From contig JABWBL010000029.1 in NCBI GenBank assembly GCA_013360535.1, positions 1-14,381 of the forward strand: a stretch of DNA of 14,381 nt, given 5' to 3'. A program made the position numbers and the translations under genes. This DNA is from Planctomycetaceae bacterium (lineage in GTDB: Bacteria > Planctomycetota > UBA1135 > GCA-002686595). The notes beneath the pieces are model-generated. The model was not told where the DNA came from. It did not search any database and saw only the letters and a program-made list of their open reading frames with translations. How positions within the stretch are numbered: position 1 is the stretch's first letter; each line of letters starts with the position of its first letter. This document shows positions 7,753 to 14,363 of this stretch, piece after piece.

Positions 7753-8916
7753 ATGGCCATCACCCTCCCCGACATCCGTCACGGGCTCGACCTGACCGAG
7801 CAGCAGCTCATGATCCGCGACATGGTGCGCGACTTCGCGCGCACCGAGGTCGCTCCGCTCGCGCAGGAGATCGACGAGTCGCACCGTTTCCCGGTCGAGA
7901 CGTGGAAGAAGATCGTCGACCTCGGCCTGCCCGGCATCCCGTTCAGCGAGGACGTCGGCGGCGCCGGCGGCGACACGCTCTCCTACTGCCTCGCGGTGGA
8001 GGAGCTCTCGAAGGTCTGCGGCTCGACGGGCCTGACGCTCGCGGCGCACGTTTCGCTCGGAACGTGGCCGATTTACGCCTTCGGCATGCACCTGCGCGAT
8101 CAATACGTGCCGGGGCTGATCCGCGGCGACCACATGGGCGCCTACGGGCTCACCGAGCCGAACGCGGGCTCCGACTCGGGCGGAACGCAGACCACGGCCG
8201 TCGACGAGGGTACGCACTGGCGCCTCAACGGCCGCAAGTGCTTCTGCACGAACGCGAACTACGCCGGCACGTTCATCGTGACCGCGGTGACGACGCCGGG
8301 CATCGGCGCCAAGGGCATCAGCGCCTTCGTCGTGCCCAAGGGCATCGATGGTTTCGCGCTCGAACCGGGGGAGCACAAGCTCGGCATGCGCGGCAGCGAC
8401 TGGGGCAGCCTCGTGTTCCAGGACGCGCGCATTCCGAAGGACCACCTGCTCGGGCCGACGGGGGAAGGCTTCAAGACCTTCATGAAGACGCTCGACGGCG
8501 GCCGCATCTCGATCGGTGCGCTCAGCTTGGGCATCGCGGAAGGTGCCTACGAGTGCGCGCTCAAGTACGCGAAGGAGCGTGAGGCCTTCGGCGGCACGCT
8601 GGCCGACCTGCAGGCCGTGCAGTTCAAGCTCGCGAACATGGCGCTCGACATCGAGGCCTCGCGGCACCTCGTGTACCACGCCGCGCGCCTCAAGGACCTC
8701 GGGCTCCCGTACTCGAAGGAAGCCGCGATGGGCAAGCTGCTCGCCAGCGAATGCGCCATGCGCGTCACCTACGACGCGATCCAGATTTACGGCGGCATGG
8801 GCTACAGCCGCGAGTACCCCGTCGAGCGCATGTGGCGCGACGCCAAGCTGTGCGTGATCGGCGAGGGCACGAGCGAAGTGCAGCGCCTGATCATCGCGCG
8901 CAACATCCTCAAGTAG
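7753..8916 (+). CDS. Acyl-CoA dehydrogenase 2 (butyryl-CoA dehydrogenase-like)
   Basis: A 387-residue FAD-dependent acyl-CoA dehydrogenase. The flavin/substrate motif YGLTEPNAGSDS lies at 131-142, and GGAGGDTLSYCLAVEEL (69-85) closely resembles the corresponding segment of anaerobic butyryl-CoA dehydrogenases as I remember them. The catalytic base is Glu371 in VIGEGTSEVQR, where most relatives read IYEGT; the Tyr to Gly change just before the Glu is mildly unusual. The C-terminal domain carries TLDGGRISIGALSLGIAEGAYE. The ATG at 7753 has AGGAG 10 nt upstream, overlapping the stop of the HTH gene 13 nt away. It is the second acyl-CoA dehydrogenase of the operon. If the mutase is an isobutyryl-CoA mutase, one enzyme could act on the straight C4 acyl-CoA and the other on the branched C4; which does which is not determined. 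Electron acceptor ETF genes are not in the window. Confidence 0.94.
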   Translation: MAITLPDIRHGLDLTEQQLMIRDMVRDFARTEVAPLAQEIDESHRFPVETWKKIVDLGLPGIPFSEDVGGAGGDTLSYCLAVEELSKVCGSTGLTLAAHVSLGTWPIYAFGMHLRDQYVPGLIRGDHMGAYGLTEPNAGSDSGGTQTTAVDEGTHWRLNGRKCFCTNANYAGTFIVTAVTTPGIGAKGISAFVVPKGIDGFALEPGEHKLGMRGSDWGSLVFQDARIPKDHLLGPTGEGFKTFMKTLDGGRISIGALSLGIAEGAYECALKYAKEREAFGGTLADLQAVQFKLANMALDIEASRHLVYHAARLKDLGLPYSKEAAMGKLLASECAMRVTYDAIQIYGGMGYSREYPVERMWRDAKLCVIGEGTSEVQRLIIARNILK

Positions 8917-8923
8917 GTTCCGC

Positions 8924-9823
8924 GTGAGCCTCGCTCCCGCGTCGACCGCTCCTCCGCCGTACCGCGCGCGTTCGCTGCGCGCGGGCGGCTGGGAGGTGAC
9001 GGAACTCACCGACGGGCACCTGCGGCTCGACGGTGGCGCGATGTGGGGCGTCGTGCCGGCGACGATGTGGCGTTCGATGACGCCGCCGGACGCCGACAAC
9101 CGGATCCTGATGGCGCTGCGGCCGTTCCTCGCGCGCAAGGGCGACGTCGTCGCCGTGATCGAGTGCGGCATCGGCTCACGCTGGGACGCGAAGAAGCGCG
9201 GGATTTACGGCATCGAGGCGAGCGTTTCGCTCGAGCAGTCGCTCGCGAGCTGCGGCGTCAAGCCGCAGGAAGTCACGCACGTCGTCGCGTCGCACGCGCA
9301 CTGGGATCACTTCGGTGCGGCCGTGGTCGAGAGTGGGGGCGCGCTCGCGCCGCTCTTCCCGAACGCGCGCCACTACCTGCCGAAGGTCGAGATCGAGAAC
9401 GCGCTCAACCCCGACCACGTGCGCCGCGCTTCGTACCGGCGCGAGGATGTCGAGCCGATCGCGCGCGCTGGATTGCTCGTCGCCTACGAAGGCAACGCGG
9501 AGGTCGTGCCCGGCCTGCGCGCGCACGTGCTCGGCGGCCACTCCGACGGCGTCGCGGTGATGACGCTCGACGAGGAGCGCCCCGACGGCGCGATTTTCTG
9601 GTCGGACGTCGTGCCGACCGCGCACCACGCGCAGCCGCCGTACATCATGGCCTACGACATCGACGTCGCACGCAGCTTCGACGTGCGCTCGAAGTGGATC
9701 GCGCTCGCGGCCGAACGCGGCTGGACCGGCCTTTTCTACCACGACCTCGACACGGCCTTCGGCCGCATCGAGCGCGACGGCAAGCGCTATCGCGTCGTGC
9801 CGCTCGGGGACAACGCGCCGTGA
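8924..9823 (+). CDS. Metallo-beta-lactamase-fold hydrolase
   Basis: A 299-residue MBL-fold protein with a complete set of metal ligands: HAHWDH at 124-129, His206 in GGHSDG, bridging Asp228 in FWSDV and His273 in FYHD. It has no signal peptide, so it is probably cytoplasmic. The overall arrangement, with long N-terminal strands before the HxHxDH and a lid-like insertion around 150-185, resembles the lactonase/esterase-like branch of the superfamily rather than glyoxalase II or true beta-lactamases. The GTG start at 8924 lies 7 nt after the preceding stop, with a short AGG ribosome binding site. It is the tenth gene of the operon and is followed by a GTGA overlap. The context suggests hydrolysis of an acyl-CoA thioester or lactone formed by the pathway, but no residue proves that. 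Metal content and substrate are unknown. Confidence 0.9.
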   Translation: MSLAPASTAPPPYRARSLRAGGWEVTELTDGHLRLDGGAMWGVVPATMWRSMTPPDADNRILMALRPFLARKGDVVAVIECGIGSRWDAKKRGIYGIEASVSLEQSLASCGVKPQEVTHVVASHAHWDHFGAAVVESGGALAPLFPNARHYLPKVEIENALNPDHVRRASYRREDVEPIARAGLLVAYEGNAEVVPGLRAHVLGGHSDGVAVMTLDEERPDGAIFWSDVVPTAHHAQPPYIMAYDIDVARSFDVRSKWIALAAERGWTGLFYHDLDTAFGRIERDGKRYRVVPLGDNAP

Positions 9824-10548
9824 ACGGCGTCGTCGAGCGGGCGCTGGCGCTCTACTCGCGGCTCTCGAGCTACCGCGACATCGGCGAGGCGTCGGTCACG
9901 ATCTCGCGCGGGCCGAAGCCCTGGCAGCGCTCGACGCTGCGCTACCCGTTCCAGACCGCCTTCGTGCGTCCCGCCCGCTTCCTGTTCGAGTGGAAGGGGA
10001 TGGGCGTCGGTCCGCACGAGGAGTGGCCGCACGCGGCGCTGTGGCGCAATTCTCGCGGCCTGTTCGCGTGGGAGACCGATCCGGAGCGCTCGGACGCGGC
10101 TGTGACGTCACCCGGTTCGCTGAGCGCGCAACTCGAGCATTGGAGCCCGGCCTGCGGCGGCGCCTCGCTGCTCGTGCCGCGCTTGCTGGGGCTCGCCGAG
10201 GGCGACGCTCAGCTCGAGGGCCTGCAGCTGGTCGGCGAGGACGAGATCGATGGTGCGCGCGCTCATCGCCTCGAACGTGCGCTCGTCGGCGGCGTGTTCG
10301 TCGTATGGATCGGCGTCGAGCGTCCGCTCGTGCTGCGCACGTTCCAGCGCCTGCGCCACTCTCCCGAACGCGACGCCGCCCTGCGCCAGCTCGCCGCGCG
10401 CGCCGAACTGCCCGAGGAGCTCCGCCAGCTCGTGCTCGCGACTCCGCAGGTCGAGTCCGACCGCATCGTCGAGACCACGACCTTCCTGCGCCCGCAGGTC
10501 GACGTCGCGATCGACGACAGCGCCTTCGAGCTCTCGCCGCCGGGCTAG
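9820..10548 (+). CDS. LolA/DUF2092-like protein without a visible signal peptide
   Basis: A 242-residue protein. YSRLSSYRDIGEASV (12-26), FQTAFVRPARFLFEWKG (44-60), an LLVPRLLGL stretch near 117, GEDEIDGARAHRLE (139-152) and a C-terminal FLRPQVDVAIDDSAFELSPP follow the pattern of LolA-like beta-sheet proteins of the DUF2092 type, which usually sit in the periplasm or carry lipid. Unusually, the only start that fits the operon is GTG at 9820, overlapping the MBL stop in GTGA with GGGGA 9 nt upstream. That start gives no signal peptide. The product may be cytoplasmic or exported in complex, or the start may be wrong. It is the last gene of the operon, and its TAG shares a CTAG with the convergent ftsY stop. 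The family call comes from remembered pattern only and is moderate; the gene itself is well supported by position and codon structure. Confidence 0.75.
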   Translation: MNGVVERALALYSRLSSYRDIGEASVTISRGPKPWQRSTLRYPFQTAFVRPARFLFEWKGMGVGPHEEWPHAALWRNSRGLFAWETDPERSDAAVTSPGSLSAQLEHWSPACGGASLLVPRLLGLAEGDAQLEGLQLVGEDEIDGARAHRLERALVGGVFVVWIGVERPLVLRTFQRLRHSPERDAALRQLAARAELPEELRQLVLATPQVESDRIVETTTFLRPQVDVAIDDSAFELSPPG

Positions 10549-11483
10549 CGCGAGCTGGCGCCGGACGTGGCGGCGACGATCGCGTCGACGAACGCTGCGG
10601 GGTCGAAGGGTTCGAGCAGGTCGAGCTGTTCGCCGGTGCCGATGTAGCGCACGGGCAGGCGCAGCTCGCGCACGATCTGGCACACGGCGCCGCCGCGCGC
10701 GGTGCCGTCGAGCTTGGTGATGACGAGGCCGGACACGGGCACGTGCGCGGTGAATTCCTTGGCCTGGCGGATCGCGTTCTGGCCGTTGGTGCCGTCGAGC
10801 ACGAGCCAGACCTCGTGCGGCGCGCCGGGCAGGCGCTTCTCGATCACGCGGCGGACCTTGGCGAGCTCCTGCATCAGGTTCGTCTGCGTGTGCAGACGGC
10901 CGGCGGTGTCGACGAGCACGACGTCGATGCCGAGCACGCAGGCGCTCTCGACCGCGTCGAACGCGACCGACGCGGGATCGGCGCCTTCCTTGCCGCGCAC
11001 GATCGGCGCGTTGTTGCGCTTGGCCCAGATCTCGAGCTGCTCGGCGGCGGCGGCGCGGAACGTGTCGCAGGCGGCGAGCAGCACGGACTTGCCTTGGCTC
11101 TGAAAACGGTGCGCGAGCTTGGCGATCGACGTGGTCTTGCCGGAGCCGTTCACGCCGACCACGAGCACGACGGTCGGGTGGTGGGGGAGCTCGGCCTCGC
11201 CCGGCTTCACGTCCGCCGGCGCGACGAAGCCGAGCAGGACCTCGCGCAACACGGCGCGCACCTCATCCTCGCCCTTGATCGAGCCGCGCTCGTGCAGGCG
11301 GTTGATCTCGACCATCACCTCGCCCGCGATCGGCCCGAGGTCGCCCTGGTAGAGCAGTTCCTCGAGCTCGTCGAGCAGCGCGCGGTCGATCGGCCGTCCG
11401 CCCTTGAAGAGCTTGGCGATGTTGTCGCTGAGCGCCTCGCGCGTGCGCGTCAGCCGTTCCTTGAGGCGATCGAAAAGTCCCAC
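10545..11483 (-). CDS. ftsY: Signal recognition particle receptor FtsY
   Basis: A 312-residue SRP-family GTPase that receives ribosome-nascent chain complexes at the membrane. The N domain covers about 1-95 and the G domain 100-312. G1 is GVNGSGKTT (110-118), the insertion-box region starts DTFRAAAAEQL (140-150), G3 is DTAGR (192-196) and G4 is TKLDGTARGG (256-265), which is distinctive of FtsY/Ffh. GTGEQLDLLEPFDP followed by a C-terminal helix marks it as FtsY. There is no long acidic A domain as in E. coli. MGLFDRLKERLTRTREAL at the N-terminus looks like the amphipathic membrane-binding helix. The start is GTG at 11483 with AAGGAG 6 nt upstream, 3 nt after the nusB stop, so it is co-transcribed with ribH and nusB. 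It lacks the C-terminal methionine-rich M domain, ruling out Ffh. Confidence 0.97.
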   Translation of the reverse strand: MGLFDRLKERLTRTREALSDNIAKLFKGGRPIDRALLDELEELLYQGDLGPIAGEVMVEINRLHERGSIKGEDEVRAVLREVLLGFVAPADVKPGEAELPHHPTVVLVVGVNGSGKTTSIAKLAHRFQSQGKSVLLAACDTFRAAAAEQLEIWAKRNNAPIVRGKEGADPASVAFDAVESACVLGIDVVLVDTAGRLHTQTNLMQELAKVRRVIEKRLPGAPHEVWLVLDGTNGQNAIRQAKEFTAHVPVSGLVITKLDGTARGGAVCQIVRELRLPVRYIGTGEQLDLLEPFDPAAFVDAIVAATSGASSR

Positions 11484-11486
11484 GCG

Positions 11487-11915
11487 TCACTCCTTCGACG
11501 TGCCCTTGGCGTCGACGTGGCGCGACTTGATCTTGTCGAGGATGCCGTTGATGAACGCGCCGGAATTCTGCGTCGAATAGCGCTTGCCGAGCTCGATCGC
11601 CTCGTTGATCGCGACCTTCGGCGGCACGTCCTTCGAATGCAGCAGCTCCCACGCCGCGAGGCGCAGCACGTTGCGGTCGATCACCGCCATGCGCGAGATC
11701 TCCCAGTTCTGCGCGACGGAACGGATCACACTGTCCAGGGCCTCGCGCTCCTCGTGGGTCGAGCGCACGAGGTGCAACGCGAAGTTGCGCGACTCGCGGT
11801 CGGGCTCTTCCTCGAGCAGGAGTTCTTCAGCATGCGCGAGCACGTCGTCGCCGCGCAGGTCGATCTGGTACAGGAGCTGGAGCGCGAGCTCGCGCCCGCG
11901 GGTGCGCTTCTTCAC
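11487..11915 (-). CDS. nusB: Transcription antitermination factor NusB
   Basis: A 142-residue all-helical NusB protein, which with NusE (ribosomal protein S10) binds boxA RNA and supports antitermination of rRNA operons. Family hallmarks are RGRELALQLLYQIDL (6-20), NWEISRMAVIDRNVLRLAAW, VPPKVAINEAIELGKRYS and FINGILDKI near the C-terminus. The GTG start at 11915 overlaps the ribH stop in GTGA and is preceded by GGGAGG at 6 nt spacing, an efficient coupled start. The ribH-nusB pair is a common bacterial arrangement; ftsY following is less common but consistent with a housekeeping transcription unit. Nothing is missing relative to the family. Confidence 0.96.
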   Translation of the reverse strand: MKKRTRGRELALQLLYQIDLRGDDVLAHAEELLLEEEPDRESRNFALHLVRSTHEEREALDSVIRSVAQNWEISRMAVIDRNVLRLAAWELLHSKDVPPKVAINEAIELGKRYSTQNSGAFINGILDKIKSRHVDAKGTSKE

Positions 11916-12451
11916 TGGGCGCCTCCCGTCCGCACTCCGAAGCCGGCCTTGCGCGTCGCGCCGCCGAGCTCACGGGTGCGCTCGAGCGCCGCGAGCACCG
12001 CGATCGCCGCCTGCGCGACCTCGGCGCCCTTGTCGTGCTTCGAGCCCGGCAGCGCCCGCTCGCGGGCCTGCTCGAGCGTGTTGCACGTGAGCACGCCCAT
12101 CAGCATCGGTCGGTCGGTGTCGAGCGAGACGCGCTGCAACGCGTGGCTGACGGCCGAGGCGATGTGGAAGTCGTGCGTGGTCTCGCCCTTGATCACGACG
12201 CCGAAGCACAGCACCGCCGCGAGGTCGCCGCGCATCGCGAGCGAGCGCGCGACGATCGGGATCTCGAAGGCGCCGGGCACCTCGACCACCTGCAGGGCGT
12301 CGGCCGCGAGCCCGGCCCGCTCGAGCGTGGCGCGGGCCGAGGCGAGCATGGCGCCGGTCAGGTCGTGGTGGAACGTCGAGACCACCGCTCCCAGTCGCAC
12401 GTCGGCGGGGAGTCGGTCGGAGGACGGAGTCGGCGGTGCGTTGCGGGCCAT
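11912..12451 (-). CDS. ribH: 6,7-dimethyl-8-ribityllumazine synthase
   Basis: A 179-residue lumazine synthase, the penultimate enzyme of riboflavin synthesis. It condenses 5-amino-6-ribitylamino-uracil with 3,4-dihydroxybutanone-4-phosphate. Visible motifs are the substrate-stacking region VVSTFHHDLT with Phe27, VPGAFEIP (58-65), GVVIKGETTHDFHIASAV with catalytic His93, and MGVLTCNTLEQA plus KHDKGAE near the phosphate site. It is some 20-25 residues longer than the usual 155, from an N-terminal extension (MARNAPPTPSSDRLPAD) and a Gly-rich tail. The ATG at 12451 is chosen because the domain begins directly after it. The upstream bases are pyrimidine-rich with no Shine-Dalgarno, which is odd for a first gene. 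No other riboflavin gene and no recognisable FMN riboswitch lie upstream, so the rest of the pathway must be elsewhere. Confidence 0.96.
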   Translation of the reverse strand: MARNAPPTPSSDRLPADVRLGAVVSTFHHDLTGAMLASARATLERAGLAADALQVVEVPGAFEIPIVARSLAMRGDLAAVLCFGVVIKGETTHDFHIASAVSHALQRVSLDTDRPMLMGVLTCNTLEQARERALPGSKHDKGAEVAQAAIAVLAALERTRELGGATRKAGFGVRTGGAQ

Positions 12452-12506
12452 GAAGGATGGAAAGAGCGGCCAGTCGGCCAGGCAGCCAGAGCCTGAAGGG
12501 CCAAAG

Positions 12507-12534
12507 AGTCTAATGCCGGGGCTATGCCGGACAA
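12507..12534 (-). promoter_or_regulatory. Candidate sigma-70-type promoter for ribH-nusB-ftsY
   Basis: Read on the minus strand, TTGTCC (12534-12529, four of six to TTGACA) is followed after a 16-nt spacer by TAGACT (12512-12507, four of six to TATAAT). A start about 7 nt further would give a leader of roughly 50 nt before the ribH ATG. It is the best spaced pair I find in this divergent gap, but each box has two mismatches and in high-GC genomes this can be chance. Confidence 0.35.
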
Positions 12535-12581
12535 GCTTCGGACGGCAAGCTACCCCCTGACCCCGATCTGGAGCCCCCCGC

Positions 12582-13865
12582 ATGCCGTTGTCGACCGAGC
12601 TGAAGGAGACCCTGACCCTGATCCTCGCCGGGGGCCAGGGCGAGCGCCTGCGCCCGCTGACCGACCGCCGCGCCAAGCCCGCGGTGCCCTTCGGCGGCTC
12701 CTACCGCATCATCGACTTCACGCTCTCCAACTGCATCCACTCCGGATTGCGGCGCATCTTCCTGCTCACGCAGTACAAGGCGCGTTCGCTGGAGGAGCAC
12801 ATCCGCTTCGGCTGGAACTTCCTGCCGCGCCGCCTCGAGCAGTTCATCTCGACGCGCCCGCCGCACCACCAGGGCAAGGGCAACTGGTACCAAGGCACGG
12901 CCGACGCGATCTTCCAGAACCTCGACACGATCGAGGAAGAGCGCCCGCGGCATGTGCTGATCCTCGCCGGCGACCACATCTACAAGATGGATTACAGCCG
13001 GATGCTGCGCGAGCACCTGATCCACCGCGCGGCGCTCACGATCGGCGCCGTGCGCATCCCGGTCAGCGAGGCGCACCAGTTCGGCATCCTGCAGGTCGAC
13101 GAGCGCGGCCGCGTGACGAGCTTCGTCGAGAAGCCCAAGGCCAACGCGCCGGAACTGCCTACGCAACCGGGCTTCTGCCTCGCGTCGATGGGCATCTACG
13201 TGTTCGAGACCGACGAGCTGATGCGGCGCCTGAAGAGCGACGCCGAAGAAGCGACTTCGAGCCACGACTTCGGCAAGGACATCATCCCCAAGATGATCCG
13301 CGAGGTGCCGGTCTACGCGCACAACTTCATCGATCGCGACGGCGGCGAGCAGCCCTACTGGCGCGACGTCGGCACGATCGACGCGCTGTTCGAGGCCAAC
13401 ATGGACCTGCTCTCGGTCGCGCCGAAGCTCAACCTCTACGACCTCGACTGGCCGATCTACTCGCTGTGGCACGCCGACCCGCCGGCCAAGACCGTGCTCG
13501 ACGAGAACGGCCGTCGCTCGGAGGTCACCGACTCGCTGCTCTGCCCCGGCGTCGTCGTCTCCGGCGGCAAGGTGCGGCGCTCGATCCTCGGCAACCGCGC
13601 CTACGTCGACGAGCACGCCCTCGTCGAGGACTCGATCCTGTTCGGCGGCGTCGTCATCGGCAAGGGCGCTAAGGTCAAGCGCGCGATCCTCGACAAGTGG
13701 GTCAAGGTCCCCGACGGCTACGAGATCGGCTACGACCGCGAGAAGGACAAGAAGCTCTTCACCGTCACCGAATCCGGCATCACCGTCGTCCCCGCCGGCT
13801 TCGACTTCGGCTCCACCCCCAGCTCCGCCGACCAGACGCCCGAGCCTTACAGCTCCTGGAACTGA
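12582..13865 (+). CDS. glgC: Glucose-1-phosphate adenylyltransferase (ADP-glucose pyrophosphorylase)
   Basis: A 427-residue GlgC, close to the 431 of E. coli. It makes ADP-glucose from ATP and glucose-1-phosphate as the committed step of bacterial glycogen synthesis. The nucleotide-binding start is LILAGGQGERLRPLTDRRAK (13-32), with the family hallmark AVPFGGSYRIIDFTLSNC at 34-51. WYQGTADAI (102-110), GDHIYKMDY with Asp131 equivalent to the E. coli catalytic Asp142, and FVEKPK (181-186) with Lys184 near the glucose-1-phosphate site follow. YWRDVGTIDA and a C-terminal left-handed beta-helix region (about 300-400, with SVVSGGKVRRSILG-like turns) complete it. The ATG at 12582 has GGAG 8 nt upstream. 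It is monocistronic and divergent from ribH; no other glycogen gene is in the window. The allosteric type cannot be assigned safely. Confidence 0.96.
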   Translation: MPLSTELKETLTLILAGGQGERLRPLTDRRAKPAVPFGGSYRIIDFTLSNCIHSGLRRIFLLTQYKARSLEEHIRFGWNFLPRRLEQFISTRPPHHQGKGNWYQGTADAIFQNLDTIEEERPRHVLILAGDHIYKMDYSRMLREHLIHRAALTIGAVRIPVSEAHQFGILQVDERGRVTSFVEKPKANAPELPTQPGFCLASMGIYVFETDELMRRLKSDAEEATSSHDFGKDIIPKMIREVPVYAHNFIDRDGGEQPYWRDVGTIDALFEANMDLLSVAPKLNLYDLDWPIYSLWHADPPAKTVLDENGRRSEVTDSLLCPGVVVSGGKVRRSILGNRAYVDEHALVEDSILFGGVVIGKGAKVKRAILDKWVKVPDGYEIGYDREKDKKLFTVTESGITVVPAGFDFGSTPSSADQTPEPYSSWN

Positions 13866-13870
13866 ACGCG

Positions 13871-13890
13871 GCGGACGCTTGACGTCCCGC
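13871..13890 (+). terminator. Hairpin just after glgC, possible terminator without a T-tract
   Basis: Five bases after the glgC stop, GCGGACG (13871-13877) can pair with CGTCCCGC (13883-13890) around a CTTGA loop. This gives seven base pairs with one bulged C. The following bases are GAACCTGTG, so there is no U-tract as expected of a classical intrinsic terminator. It may help end or protect the glgC transcript, but this is inference from folding by eye. Confidence 0.35.
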
Positions 13891-13907
13891 GAACCTGTGC
13901 GGAAACA

Positions 13908-13921
13908 CCGGCGCGAGCCGG
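13908..13921 (+). other. Small GC hairpin with GNRA-type loop before the downstream gene
   Basis: CCGGC (13908-13912), a GCGA loop and GCCGG (13917-13921) form a perfect five-pair stem capped by a GNRA tetraloop. It lies 3 nt before AGGGAG (13925-13930), the presumed ribosome binding site of the next gene. It could be a second weak terminator stem for glgC or structure in the next gene's leader. At this GC content such short stems occur by chance. Confidence 0.3.
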
Positions 13922-13934
13922 GGTAGGGAGCTTC

Positions 13935-14363
13935 ATGACGAACGCGCTGTCGATGGTGGCGGGTGCCTTGCTGATGGGCTCTGGCGTCTGGCTCGGGCAG
14001 GTGACGCAGGCGAGGCCAAGGCCTGAGCCCGTGGTCTCCGCGCAGCGCTTCGTACTCACGGATGCAACCGGCGCCGAGCTCGGAAGCTGAGGAATCGGAG
14101 CGGACGGCTTCGTCGAACTGCGAGTGGGAGCCGCGGGCGCCGCGCAGTTGCTCCTGAAGGCCTCGCCAGCGACGGAAAAGCACGATGGCTTTGCGAGCCT
14201 CGATCTGCTCGAGCCGAAGGGCTCGCGCCGGCTCTCGCTGGAAACCTACCGCGACTCCCACCACGGCACGCGCGCCGCCGTGCTGGCTCACGTCTCGTCA
14301 AGTGGTGTAGTTCCCGTTGTTCCTCTGGGCGCTGGGTTGGTTGAGGTGTCGGTGAGTTGGTGA
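13935..14363 (+). pseudogene. Membrane-anchored secreted protein of unknown function, interrupted by an in-frame TGA
   Basis: An ATG at 13935, preceded by AGGGAG, opens a frame starting MTNALSMVAGALLMGSGVW, a clear signal-anchor or signal peptide. It then reads VVSAQRFVLTDATGAELGS and stops at a TGA (14088-14090) after 51 residues. The same frame continues past the stop with equally protein-like sequence (GIGADGFVELRVGAAGAAQL, then ASLDLLEPKGSRRLSLETY) as far as 14363. The combined pattern, F-x-L-x-D-x-x-G repeated with DGxVEL-type strands, resembles small repeat-strand proteins in which such units alternate. The stop falls inside a unit, so this is one broken gene rather than two. The last 25 or so codons (from about 14285) are compositionally different and probably not native. 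A sequencing error at the TGA is possible. Function is unknown. Confidence 0.6.

Noticed and set aside
12512..12530. Short direct repeat ATGCCGG at 12512 and 12523 as an operator
   Set aside because: Two 7-mers 11 nt apart in GC-rich sequence are easily chance, and there is no dyad symmetry or third copy.
9990..12560. Very long plus-strand open frame (856 codons) across ftsY, nusB and ribH
   Set aside because: It runs opposite three recognised minus-strand genes, is compositionally biased and has no domain; a GC-driven shadow frame.
12452..12581. FMN riboswitch upstream of ribH
   Set aside because: The gap is only 130 nt, divides between two divergent genes and shows none of the conserved RFN-element segments I could recognise.
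12522..14291. Minus-strand open frame of about 590 codons opposite glgC and the downstream gene
   Set aside because: Low-complexity Val/Asp/Arg-rich translation with no motif; glgC on the other strand is unmistakable.
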